Of a DNA stretch of 64,000 nucleotides, positions 26,282 through 34,163 are shown piece by piece. The notes below the pieces were generated by a model, which was given only the letters and a program-made list of their open reading frames with translations, made no database searches and was not told the DNA's origin. A program made the position numbers and the translations under genes. Every line of letters begins with the position of its first letter. Within the stretch, counting starts at the first letter, position 1. The stretch is from Erythrobacter sp047872805 (GTDB taxonomy: Bacteria > Pseudomonadota > Alphaproteobacteria > Sphingomonadales > Sphingomonadaceae): assembly GCF_047872805.1 (NCBI RefSeq), contig NZ_JBLQUK010000001.1:124001-188000 (forward strand), written 5' to 3'.

Positions 26282-27562
26282 ATGTCGATGATGCGCATCC
26301 AGCCTGCGCCGTTTTTTGCGAGCAAGAACCGCGCCTTCTGGAACCTCCAGCTGGCGGGCTGGGGCGGTGCATTTCTGCTGCGCGCGCTCAATGCGCTGGC
26401 CAATGGCCTGCCCTACAATCTGCTGGTGCTGATCTTCGTAACGACGATCACCGGCTTTTCGATCAGCCTGGTGCTGTCGGTCATCTATCGGCAGTTGATC
26501 GACCGCAGCCCGGTGGTGACATGGGGCGGCACCGCGATTGCGCTGTTCGTGGCGGTGGTGCTGCACGCGGTGATCGATGCCTGGGTGCAAGAACTTTATT
26601 ACGCTGCCTCTCCCGAAACCAGCTTTGTTCAGCGTTTTGTCGGGATCACCTATATTCCGCTCACGCTGCTGGGCGGGTGGAGCGCCTTGTATTACGCGAT
26701 CAATTTCTTTCTGACGGTGGAGGAACAGGCTGACCGGCTCGAACGGCTGGAGGCGCAGGCAACTACGGCGCAGCTGGCGATGCTGCGGTATCAGCTCAAC
26801 CCGCATTTCCTGTTCAACACGCTCAACTCGATCAGTACGCTGGTGCTGCTGAAACAGACCGAGCCCGCCAATGCGATGCTGACGCGCTTGTCGGGATTTC
26901 TGCGGCACACCTTGATTACCGAACCCGGCAGTCAGGTTACGCTGGCGCAGGAAGTGGAAACCCTGCAGCTGTACCTCGATATTGAGCGCATGCGTTTTGA
27001 AGAACGTCTGCGTACTCATTTCGATATTGAAGAGGCGGCGATGGATGCGCGGCTGCCTTCGATGCTGCTGCAGCCGCTGATTGAAAACGCGGTCAAATAT
27101 GCTGTGAGCCCGCAAGAAGAAGGCGCGCGCATCTCGCTTTCGGCGCGGGTGGTTGGGCAAAGGCTGCGGATCGCGGTCGAGGACACCGGTCCGGGCGCTG
27201 ATGAACCACTTCAGCGAAGCATGCTCGAATACGACAGCGACGGCGCGGCGCGGCCCGCCACTTCGGCGACGTCAACCGGGGTCGGCCTCGCCAATATTCG
27301 CAACCGCTTGATGCAGGGTTACGGTGAGAACCATTTGTTCGAAACCAGTTCGCAGCCTGGTGGCGGTTTTACTGTGCTGATCGAAATCCCATATGAGCCC
27401 GCCGAATTGCGGGAACCTTTGCCGACGCGCCGTCGGCCCGCTGCTGGGACAGCGCCGCCCTCATCCCCACCCACAGAGCCCGAGCCCCCCGCTTCCCCCG
27501 AAGAAGCTTTGGACAATGTGATCAACCTCAACCCCCAACGTTCCATTGGAAATTCGCAATGA
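26282..27562 (+). CDS. LytS/YehU-type sensor histidine kinase
   Basis: A 426-aa membrane kinase of the His_kinase (LytS/AlgZ) family. Four membrane helices occupy about 20-155, with no large periplasmic domain. The phosphoacceptor region is LRYQLNPHFLFNTLNS (His175), and the ATPase domain has LLQPLIENAVKYAV and GVGLANIRNRL. A Pro/Ser-rich tail follows (TAPPSSPPTEPEPP). Starts at 26282 and 26288 are equally plausible. Its end overlaps the LytTR regulator start by 4 bp, a typical pair. The signal is unknown; being next to the envelope protease genes hints at membrane or cell-wall stress. Confidence 0.93.
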   Translation: MSMMRIQPAPFFASKNRAFWNLQLAGWGGAFLLRALNALANGLPYNLLVLIFVTTITGFSISLVLSVIYRQLIDRSPVVTWGGTAIALFVAVVLHAVIDAWVQELYYAASPETSFVQRFVGITYIPLTLLGGWSALYYAINFFLTVEEQADRLERLEAQATTAQLAMLRYQLNPHFLFNTLNSISTLVLLKQTEPANAMLTRLSGFLRHTLITEPGSQVTLAQEVETLQLYLDIERMRFEERLRTHFDIEEAAMDARLPSMLLQPLIENAVKYAVSPQEEGARISLSARVVGQRLRIAVEDTGPGADEPLQRSMLEYDSDGAARPATSATSTGVGLANIRNRLMQGYGENHLFETSSQPGGGFTVLIEIPYEPAELREPLPTRRRPAAGTAPPSSPPTEPEPPASPEEALDNVINLNPQRSIGNSQ

Positions 27563-28356
27563 CCATCCGCACCATCCTCGTCGATGATGAGAAACTCGCC
27601 ATTCAGGGCCTGCAAGTCCGGCTTCAACCGTTCGAAGATGTCGAAGTGATCGACACCTGTTCCAACGGGCGCGAGGCGATCCGCAAGATCAAGACCGAAA
27701 AGCCGGATTTGGTGTTCCTCGACATCCAGATGCCCGGTTTTGACGGCTTTTCCGTGGTCAAAGGGGTGATGGAGATCGAACCCCCGCTGTTCGTCTTCGT
27801 CACCGCCTATGAAGAGCACGCGATCCGCGCGTTTGAAGCCAATGCGGTCAATTATCTGATGAAGCCGGTCGACGAAGACAAGCTGGCCGATACGATTGAG
27901 CGAGTGCGGCAACGGATCGCGGAGAAAAAGTCTTCCGAAGACGCCGAACATCTGCTGGATGTGCTGGCTGAAGTTGCGCCCGAAAGGGCGGCGGATTTTG
28001 GCTCAGATACAGGCGAAAGCGCTGACCGCTTCGAAAAGCTCATCAACGTCAAGGATCGCGGCCAGATTTTCCGCGTCGAGGTCGATTCGATCGAGCATAT
28101 CGATGCGGCGGGCGATTATATGTGCATCTTTACCGGCGACAATTCGCTGATCCTGCGCGAAACGATGAAGGATCTGGAGCGCCGCCTTGACCCGCGTAAA
28201 TTTCAACGTGTCCACCGCTCCACCATCGTCAATCTCGATCTGGTGCGGCAGGTCAAACCGCACACCAATGGCGAATGTTTCCTGGTGCTCGAATCGGGCG
28301 CAGAGGTGAAGGTTTCGCGGTCGTATCGCGATGTGGTGGCGCGTTTCGTGCATTGA
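27559..28356 (+). CDS. LytTR-family response regulator
   Basis: A 265-aa regulator. Receiver domain (1-120) with ILVDDEKLAI and phosphoacceptor Asp55 in LVFLDIQMPG, then YLMKPVDEDKL. The C-terminal LytTR DNA-binding domain (about 160-260) shows VDSIEHIDAAGDYMCIFT and FQRVHRSTIVNLDLV. The pair with the preceding LytS-type kinase is translationally coupled. LytTR proteins bind paired direct repeats; I did not find a convincing pair upstream of the kinase gene. Confidence 0.95.
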   Translation: MTIRTILVDDEKLAIQGLQVRLQPFEDVEVIDTCSNGREAIRKIKTEKPDLVFLDIQMPGFDGFSVVKGVMEIEPPLFVFVTAYEEHAIRAFEANAVNYLMKPVDEDKLADTIERVRQRIAEKKSSEDAEHLLDVLAEVAPERAADFGSDTGESADRFEKLINVKDRGQIFRVEVDSIEHIDAAGDYMCIFTGDNSLILRETMKDLERRLDPRKFQRVHRSTIVNLDLVRQVKPHTNGECFLVLESGAEVKVSRSYRDVVARFVH

Positions 28357-28471
28357 TTTTGCAGGAGAGCGCATCCGCGCGCACCTCCTCACTAGACGCA
28401 CTGCATTGCCGCGGCCGCTGCGGGCACCCGGTCGGGCTTGCGGACCTTGCGGGTCCGTTTATTGAGAAGCC

Positions 28472-29338
28472 ATGACCTTTACCCTCCCCGGCTTCGACCT
28501 TGACCGCTTTGTCCGCGAAACGCTGGCGGAGGACCTAGGAGAGGGGCTTCCGGGCGGCGGCAAGGACGTCACATCCGACAGCGTGATCCCCGCCAATGCC
28601 CGCTTTGCCGGCGTAATGGACAGCCGCGATGCGATTGTGGTGGCAGGGTTGCCGCTGGCTGAGGCGTTCTTCCGACATCTCGATCCCGAATGCGTGATCG
28701 AATCCCTCGCCAGCGACGGCGATTCGGTTGCGGCGGGCACGGACCTGATGCGGCTCACTGGCAATGCTCGCGCAATGTTGACCGCCGAGCGCAGTGCGCT
28801 CAACATCGTGCAGCATTTGTCCGGCATTGCGACCATGACCCGCGCCTATGTCGAGGCAATGCAGCAGGGTAGCGCGACCTGCACCCTGCTCGACACGCGC
28901 AAGACCCTGCCGGGGCTCAGATTGCTTGAGAAATACGCAACCCGGCAAGGCGGCGGGCAGAACCACCGCATGGGTTTGTGGGACGCGGCGATGATCAAGG
29001 ACAACCACGTCGCGGTCGCAGGCAGCGTTGGCGAAGCGGTGCGGCGCGCGCGCGATGCAGGCGTCAAACCGATCATCTGCGAGGTCGACCGGCTTGACCA
29101 GATCGAACCAGCGATTGCAGCGGGCGCGCATCACCTGCTGCTCGACAATATGTCGCCCGCGACGCTCAAACAGGCCGTGGCGCTGGTCGCCGGCCGCACC
29201 GCGACCGAGGCCAGCGGCGGCATTAACCTCGAAACCATCGCGGCCAAGGCGGCCAGCGGAGTCGATTATTGCTCGGTGGGAAGGCTCACACAAAGCGCGC
29301 CGGCGGCAGATGTCGGGCTGGATTTCGCGCTGGTATGA
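28472..29338 (+). CDS. nadC: Quinolinate phosphoribosyltransferase (decarboxylating)
   Basis: Converts quinolinate and PRPP to nicotinate mononucleotide in de novo NAD synthesis. The 288-aa protein has LLDTRKTLPGLRLLEKYA, GGGQNHRMGLWDAAMIKDNH and the C-terminal ASGGINLETIAAKAASGVDYCSVG, all diagnostic. nadA and nadB are not in the window. Start ATG 28472 follows a 115-bp intergenic region. Its stop overlaps the start of a small membrane protein (ATGA). Confidence 0.97.
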   Translation: MTFTLPGFDLDRFVRETLAEDLGEGLPGGGKDVTSDSVIPANARFAGVMDSRDAIVVAGLPLAEAFFRHLDPECVIESLASDGDSVAAGTDLMRLTGNARAMLTAERSALNIVQHLSGIATMTRAYVEAMQQGSATCTLLDTRKTLPGLRLLEKYATRQGGGQNHRMGLWDAAMIKDNHVAVAGSVGEAVRRARDAGVKPIICEVDRLDQIEPAIAAGAHHLLLDNMSPATLKQAVALVAGRTATEASGGINLETIAAKAASGVDYCSVGRLTQSAPAADVGLDFALV

Positions 29339-29796
29339 AGATCGCGAAAGGGCCGAGGCCGTGGCCGATCCATCTTTTTGCGGCGCTGCTGCTTTCTTCT
29401 GGCTTGGCGCAGTTGATAAGCGGACTGTCCCGGGTCGGTGACTACAACTTTGGTGGCTTCAATCCGATCACCGGAGAGTGGCTGAGTGATGATGCGCTAA
29501 TTGTGATGCTGTCCGCCGAGTTCACGATTGTCTGCATCCCAATCGTTGCGATCTGGCTGTTTAGAAGCCGCATCGCGCGCTGGCTCATAACGATATTTGT
29601 GCTTTGGGGTGCGATCACTTGGTTGATGCATTTGAATGCACGGCATTTGGATCTGCTGTTGCAGCTTAACTCGCAATACATATTCAGCATCACGGTCAGG
29701 GTCATCACATGGCTTGCCGTGCTCTTGCTGTTTCTCCCCCAATCAGCGCGCTGGTTCGCGCAACTGAAGGAGGGTGCACATGCGGTCTTTGAATAG
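29335..29796 (+). CDS. Small multi-pass membrane protein, unknown
   Basis: A 153-aa integral membrane protein with about four hydrophobic helices (IHLFAALLLSSGLAQLISG; MLSAEFTIVCIPIVAIWLF; WLITIFVLWGAITWLM; ITVRVITWLAVLLLFLP). I recognise no family. It overlaps nadC by 4 bp at its start and the RNase T2 gene by 17 bp at its end, so it is embedded in a translationally linked set. Base composition is slightly more AT-rich than its neighbours. Confidence 0.65.
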   Translation: MKIAKGPRPWPIHLFAALLLSSGLAQLISGLSRVGDYNFGGFNPITGEWLSDDALIVMLSAEFTIVCIPIVAIWLFRSRIARWLITIFVLWGAITWLMHLNARHLDLLLQLNSQYIFSITVRVITWLAVLLLFLPQSARWFAQLKEGAHAVFE

Positions 29797-30493
29797 GTTC
29801 CTTCTGGCCTTCGCTACATTCCTGTGCCTGCCCGCCACCGCCCACGCGCAGGCCTACCAATGCCGCGCGCCGCAAGTCTCCACCGTCCCGCAGATCACGC
29901 CCGAGGCACGGCCGCGCGTGGTCCCCATCACCGGCTACACCCTTGCGCTCAGCTGGTCGCCCGCCTTTTGCCGCTTGCGTCAGGAAAGCCGCGCGCACGC
30001 GGCGCAATGTTCGGGCGACAATGGCCGCTTTGGCCTCGTCGTGCATGGCCTTTGGCCGCAGGGCAGCCGCACCTACCCGCAATGGTGCCCCGCCACCGCT
30101 CCGGTTACCCCGGCGATCGCGCGCAGCCATATTTGCATGATGCCCTCCGCCCGGCTGATCGCTCGGCAATGGGCCAAGCACGGTTCCTGCATGACCCGGC
30201 GGCCCGAAACCTATTTGGCTGTCACCCGCGTCCTGTGGGAGAGCCTGCGGATCCCCGATTACGACCGGATCAGCCGCGAGGAAGGCCTGACCTCAGGGCG
30301 CATCCGTCAGGCCTTTGCCGATGCCAATGGACGCATGTGGCAGCCCGCGCATGTGGGCGTTAAGCTCAACAGCGAGGGTTGGCTTGAGGAAATCCGGCTG
30401 TGTTACGGCCCCCGCTTCCGCCCGGCGCGCTGCGATGATCGGCGGTACGGCGCGCGCGACGGGGCAAAGGCCCAGATCTGGCGCGGGCTTTGA
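29780..30493 (+). CDS. RNase T2 family protein, exported
   Basis: A 237-aa secreted ribonuclease-fold protein. Signal peptide about 1-24 (FLLAFATFLCLPATAHAQA). The first catalytic motif FGLVVHGLWPQ is intact. The second reads RQWAKHGSCM: the His and Lys are kept, but the position that is Glu in the family (E-W-x-K-H-G) is Gln here (codon CAA). Start ATG 29780 has a strong Shine-Dalgarno (AAGGAGG, 29767-29773); a GTG six bases earlier is less well placed. If active it would act in the periplasm or outside the cell. Confidence 0.88.
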   Translation: MRSLNRFLLAFATFLCLPATAHAQAYQCRAPQVSTVPQITPEARPRVVPITGYTLALSWSPAFCRLRQESRAHAAQCSGDNGRFGLVVHGLWPQGSRTYPQWCPATAPVTPAIARSHICMMPSARLIARQWAKHGSCMTRRPETYLAVTRVLWESLRIPDYDRISREEGLTSGRIRQAFADANGRMWQPAHVGVKLNSEGWLEEIRLCYGPRFRPARCDDRRYGARDGAKAQIWRGL

Positions 30494-30554
30494 TCTGGCG
30501 GGGCCTTTGAAAGCAGCGCTGGCCAGCAGCAGGTTTCATACGCTACAATCTGGC

Positions 30555-30965
30555 ATGGCCGACCCGCAGCCCGTCACCGATCACCCCACGGTTCCCACCG
30601 ACCGCCAGACAAACGCGGGGCGTGCATTTGTGCTGGTCGAGCGCCTGTTGCTGGTGCTGGTCGCCGGGATGACTGTGTTCGCCGCCGGGGCGGAGGTTGT
30701 TTCCGTCTATCAGCGCAGCGAGATCAACCTGGCTGACATCTTGTTGATGTTCCTCTACACCGAAGTGATCGGGATGATCGCGGTCTATTACACCGGCAAG
30801 GGCACGTTCTTCATCTATCCGATCTTCATCGCCATCACCGCGATTGCGCGGCTGATCGTGCTGCAGGGCAAGGATATGGCCCCTGAAAACGTGCTTTATG
30901 AAGCGGGTGCGATCCTGCTGCTATCTGTGGCCGCGCTGGTGCTGTCGCGGGCAAAGGCGGATTAG
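30555..30965 (+). CDS. PsiE-family membrane protein (phosphate-starvation-inducible type)
   Basis: A 136-aa membrane protein matching the PsiE family: an N-terminal cytoplasmic tail, then four hydrophobic helices (LLLVLVAGMTVFAAGAEVV; LADILLMFLYTEVIGMIAVYY; FFIYPIFIAITAIARLIV; AGAILLLSVAALVLS). The FLYTEVIGM segment is characteristic. I use ATG 30555; the open frame upstream would run into the RNase T2 gene. E. coli psiE responds to phosphate and cAMP, but no PHO box is evident here. Converges on the lipoprotein hydrolase gene. Confidence 0.82.
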   Translation: MADPQPVTDHPTVPTDRQTNAGRAFVLVERLLLVLVAGMTVFAAGAEVVSVYQRSEINLADILLMFLYTEVIGMIAVYYTGKGTFFIYPIFIAITAIARLIVLQGKDMAPENVLYEAGAILLLSVAALVLSRAKAD

Positions 30966-31024
30966 GGCGGGATTCACGGAGCTGGCGCTGGGCATGCGTA
31001 GATTGGCCTGCTCTCAAAATCGCC

Positions 31025-32014
31025 CTAACGCTGTAATTCGCGCTTTTCATACACAGGGGAACCACCATCCCGCAGATGTTCGGAAACAAACTCTGCGGTT
31101 TTGGCAGCGATGGATTGCCCGTCCACCTCGACTTCGAAAAATCCGCTCCCGTTAAAATCGTGACCGCCACCGATTACCGAATAAAGGGTGACGGGCGTGC
31201 CAACGCCATCCGCGCGTTCGGTCAACTCGGTAGCCTCAGAGAAGGGAACCGTCGCATCCGAAGTGCCATGCAAGATGAACAGCGGAGGCTCATTCGCTTC
31301 AAGATCGGTGTCCCGGAAAAGACCACCCCAATAATCGACCACGACGCGAATTGCGGGCCTCTGGATTGAAAATTCATCCAATGAATAGGCCGCGTGGAGC
31401 ACCGTGTAGGCGCCAGCCGACGATCCCCAAAGGCCAATTCGGTCGGGCTGAATGCAATATTGGTCGGCGTTGTCCTGCGTCCAACGCAATGCCCGAACCG
31501 CATCCTCCACCGCTGCGGTAAAGGCCGTTATTCGCTCGCTCGGCTCGCCATTTGCAATCGTCCGAAAGCCATTTTCGAAACTGGCAAACTCGGCCGATAT
31601 TTGCGGCATATCGCCCTGCAGGCGATATTGGATCGAGGCTAGATTGATGCCGCGCTGGTTTAGTTCCTGTGCGATTGCCTCGACATTGGCGCCCCTCCGG
31701 CTGCCGCCAACAAAACCCCCGCCATGGACAAAGATCACCGTCGGGCGCGGCGATGCGCAAGATGCGTCGGGACTGTAGAAATCGAGAAAAAGTGGCATCT
31801 GGCCGCCGGTGGTGGGCCCAGCGCCATAGACGATGTCGGCGGTCCGCACGAAGCCCGAAGATGGCGTTGGCGTTGGCGTTGGAGATGGAGATGGGGTGGG
31901 GGTCGGGCTGGGAGTTGGCGACGATCCAACCACCGGCGCAGGGCTGCTGTCGCCGCCGCCGCAAGCATAGAGCGCAGGAACAAGCGCCAGCAGCGCAACC
32001 CGGTTCATCTTCAT
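31025..32014 (-). CDS. Alpha/beta hydrolase lipoprotein with Pro/Thr/Ser linker
   Basis: A 329-aa exported hydrolase. The lipobox LYAC (Cys18) is followed by GGGDSSP and a repetitive SPTPTPSPSPTPTPTP linker (about 30-52), then a carboxylesterase-like domain with FVHGGGFVGGSRRG (oxyanion hole) and LWGSSAGAYTVLHA (nucleophile Ser), late Asp in HGTSDATVPF and His in GGGHDFNGSG. Probably anchored in the outer membrane with the catalytic domain held off by the linker. Substrate unknown. The linker DNA is a hexanucleotide repeat. Confidence 0.87.
   Translation of the reverse strand: MKMNRVALLALVPALYACGGGDSSPAPVVGSSPTPSPTPTPSPSPTPTPTPSSGFVRTADIVYGAGPTTGGQMPLFLDFYSPDASCASPRPTVIFVHGGGFVGGSRRGANVEAIAQELNQRGINLASIQYRLQGDMPQISAEFASFENGFRTIANGEPSERITAFTAAVEDAVRALRWTQDNADQYCIQPDRIGLWGSSAGAYTVLHAAYSLDEFSIQRPAIRVVVDYWGGLFRDTDLEANEPPLFILHGTSDATVPFSEATELTERADGVGTPVTLYSVIGGGHDFNGSGFFEVEVDGQSIAAKTAEFVSEHLRDGGSPVYEKRELQR
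31863..31892. repeat. Hexanucleotide repeats in lipoprotein linker
   Basis: (GGCGTT)x3 followed by (GGAGAT)x2 on the plus strand, encoding part of the Pro/Thr/Ser linker of the hydrolase lipoprotein on the minus strand. Gain or loss of a unit would change linker length without a frameshift. Confidence 0.8.
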
Positions 32015-32132
32015 TGTTTTACCGATTCCGCTATGAAGCCCAAATTTCGCAAATACTTATGGCTGGGCACGCCCAGGCGGCAAGCATTGGCTTGTATCGG
32101 TTTGCATCAGCGCTCGGACAAAGCCTTGATCC

Positions 32133-32588
32133 TCACCGCCGCTCCCTGAAAAACGCGCGTAGCAATTCTGCCGCTTCGTTTGCGCCGATGCCCGAATAGA
32201 TTTCGGGCCGGTGCTGGCATGTGTTCTGATCGAAGACCCGCGCACCGTGTTCGACCGCGCCGCCTTTGGGATCGCTGGCGGCGTAATATAGCCGCGCGAT
32301 GCGGGCGTGGCTGATGGCTCCTGCGCACATCGCGCAAGGCTCCAGCGTGACATAGAGGTCGCAGCCAGTCAGCCGGTCTTGCCCCAGCGCCTCTGCCGCC
32401 ATACGAAGGGCGCGGATTTCGGCGTGGCCGGTCGGATCGGGGGGGCTGCGGGTGGCATTGGCGGCGAGCGCGATCACCTCCCCTTGGCTGACCACCGCAG
32501 CGCCCACGGGGACTTCGCCCGCCTCGGCAGCCGCGCGGGCGGCATTCAGCGCGGCTTGCATCGGAGCAGGAATAGGCCAAAGGGTCAT
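32133..32588 (-). CDS. tadA: tRNA adenosine(34) deaminase
   Basis: Deaminates adenosine 34 of tRNA-Arg(ACG) to inosine. The 151-aa protein has the cytidine/deoxycytidylate deaminase zinc site: GHAEIRAL (His and catalytic Glu) and LEPCAMCAGA (two Cys ligands), followed by RIARLYYAASDPKGGAVEH. I use ATG 32588 (MTLWPIPAPM); an upstream extension is unneeded. It diverges from rpmB across about 164 bp containing the rpmB promoter. Confidence 0.95.
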   Translation of the reverse strand: MTLWPIPAPMQAALNAARAAAEAGEVPVGAAVVSQGEVIALAANATRSPPDPTGHAEIRALRMAAEALGQDRLTGCDLYVTLEPCAMCAGAISHARIARLYYAASDPKGGAVEHGARVFDQNTCQHRPEIYSGIGANEAAELLRAFFRERR

Positions 32589-32630
32589 GTCACCCGCGCT
32601 ATCGCCAGCACGGGCCGCGTGCAACTGTGC

Positions 32631-32659
32631 TTGACGATTCGCCGCCGCGCCGCTATCCG
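32631..32659 (+). promoter_or_regulatory. Sigma-70-type promoter for rpmB
   Basis: TTGACG (-35) at 32631-32636, a 17-bp spacer, and TATCCG (-10) at 32654-32659, in the gap between divergent tadA and rpmB. It would give a leader of roughly 85 nt before the rpmB ATG. Confidence 0.55.
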
Positions 32660-32752
32660 CGCCGCTTTCCGGGACACACGAAGAACGGGACCGCTTTTGC
32701 AGGCGATTCGTATTCGGTCACTGCCCGCCCATTTGAACAGACGAGAGATATC

Positions 32753-33040
32753 ATGTCGCGGATTTGCGAACTGACCGGCAAAGGTCGCCAGGTCGGCCAC
32801 AATGTGAGCCATGCCAACAACAAGACCAAGCGCGTCTTTCTGCCAAATTTGCAGAAGGTTACGCTGATGAGCGAAAAGCTGGAGCGCAGCTTCAAGTTTC
32901 GCGTATCGACGCATGGCCTGCGTTCGGTCGAACACAATGGCGGGCTGGATAACTGGCTGCTCAAGACCAATGACGAAAAGCTTTCAGAGCGCGCACTCAA
33001 GGTAAAGCGCGAGCTGAAGAAAGCTGCAGTAGCGGCCTGA
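32753..33040 (+). CDS. rpmB: 50S ribosomal protein L28
   Basis: A 95-aa ribosomal protein: MSRICELTGKGRQVGHNVSH at the start, RVFLPNLQKVTL, FRVSTHGLRSVEHNGG in the centre and a Lys-rich C-terminus. It is the zinc-free form, with only one Cys. ATG 32753 is the family start; the open frame upstream is not conserved. It has its own promoter and a strong intrinsic terminator downstream, so it is probably monocistronic. Confidence 0.98.
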   Translation: MSRICELTGKGRQVGHNVSHANNKTKRVFLPNLQKVTLMSEKLERSFKFRVSTHGLRSVEHNGGLDNWLLKTNDEKLSERALKVKRELKKAAVAA

Positions 33041-33075
33041 CATTTACGCAGCGGGAGGTAATCCCGGAGGCTGAC

Positions 33076-33110
33076 AAAAGGGCGCGCGAAGCTGTTTCGC
33101 GCGCCCTTTT
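33076..33110. terminator. Strong intrinsic terminator after rpmB, bidirectional
   Basis: A perfect 15-bp inverted repeat (AAAAGGGCGCGCGAA and its complement) around a 5-base loop (33091-33095), with a T4 end on the plus strand and a matching run on the minus strand. It can serve both rpmB and the converging phytase-like gene, which ends 8 bp further on. Confidence 0.9.
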
Positions 33111-33117
33111 GTGTGAT

Positions 33118-34128
33118 TCACAGTGGCGAATTCGCAGCACGCCAGCCCAAGCGGAGAAGCAGGCTGCGCTGAAACATTGAAAGATTGTCGTCAGCGATCA
33201 GGTAAATCGCGCTTTCGCCGGCGACATAGGCGATGCCTTCAAAATTCTCGCCCAGCACCGGCCCTGAAAGCTGGGCGATGATCTCGCCGCTCCACTCGCC
33301 CCCCGGTGTGATGGCCGCAGGGTCGGCGCGCATGATCGCAGTGTCGAAAACCGCCGGAATGCTGATTTGCACGCGGCGCAGCAGGATCAGGACGGAGCCA
33401 TCGGGCAAAGCGGTCGCATCGACCGGCGAATATCCGGGCGGGCTCCGAAACCGGAATTGGATCGGGGTCAGCACATCGATCGGGTCGCTGGCGAACAGCA
33501 GGCCGGGTCGCGTGCTCAAGCCCGATTGCTCCGGCGCTTCGCCCAGCAGGATGAACGCGCCGCCGGCCAATCGCACCATTGTCTCCGGCCCGGAATTGGC
33601 GCTCCACCCCTGCATTTCGGGTGGCGCGCGGCGGGCGGTGGCACCGTCCGGCGTATCCCGCTGGAGCGCGTTGAAATTCTCATAGGCGCTCCACAGGATG
33701 CCCGTGGCCGGGTCACGCGACATCGCCTCGAGATCGACCATTTCTTCAAACGAATCGCGCTTCTGCGCGAAATAGCTGAATTCGGCGGCGCTGGCAGAGG
33801 GTTCTCCGCCTTCCACCGGGATTCGCAGCGTCCAGCCGCGGTCGCTCCCGGCTAGCAATCCGCCGTTATCATCAGCAACCAAGGCAGAAAATCCGCCGAA
33901 GAAAGGATGCTTCGCGCGCAATTGCCACAGGCCGGTGACTTCCAGCGTACCGGTGATGCCATTGTGGTCGCTGAGGGCAGTGATTGCGATCCCCGGATCA
34001 GCAGGGTCGGGGTCGATCTGGCTGCGCAGAAATGTCCCCGGCGCGAGACCCAGCGCGACTGCGCCAATCAATAGAATGCGCAGGAATGAAGGGGGATTGT
34101 TCACGCCCGCCACATCCCGGTTTGCCAT
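33118..34128 (-). CDS. Phytase-like (esterase-like activity) exported protein
   Basis: A 336-aa protein of the phytase-like domain family. An N-terminal hydrophobic segment (about 16-34, ILLIGAVALGLAPGTFL) is a signal or anchor. The domain shows GGFSALVADDNGGLLAGSDRG near the start, DLEAMSRDPATGILWSAYEN in the middle, and GENFEGIAYVAGESAIYLIADDN at the end, a beta-propeller-like pattern. Enzymatic activity of the family is mostly inferred. It is separated by 35 bp from the M23 peptidase gene upstream on the same strand. Confidence 0.85.
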   Translation of the reverse strand: MANRDVAGVNNPPSFLRILLIGAVALGLAPGTFLRSQIDPDPADPGIAITALSDHNGITGTLEVTGLWQLRAKHPFFGGFSALVADDNGGLLAGSDRGWTLRIPVEGGEPSASAAEFSYFAQKRDSFEEMVDLEAMSRDPATGILWSAYENFNALQRDTPDGATARRAPPEMQGWSANSGPETMVRLAGGAFILLGEAPEQSGLSTRPGLLFASDPIDVLTPIQFRFRSPPGYSPVDATALPDGSVLILLRRVQISIPAVFDTAIMRADPAAITPGGEWSGEIIAQLSGPVLGENFEGIAYVAGESAIYLIADDNLSMFQRSLLLRLGWRAANSPL

Positions 34129-34163
34129 GTCTGCGTCAATCCACCGTTTGGTCTGGCGCGCGT

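Noticed and set aside
28441..28463. CGGACC-TTGCG-GGTCCG hairpin followed by TTTATT between LytTR and nadC
   Set aside because: Six-base-pair stem with an interrupted T-tract, too weak to call a terminator; it also sits just before the nadC start.
30962..31028. 8-bp inverted repeat TTAGGGCG/CGCCCTAA around the convergent PsiE and hydrolase stops
   Set aside because: The loop would be 51 nt with no U-tract; probably chance from the two stop regions.
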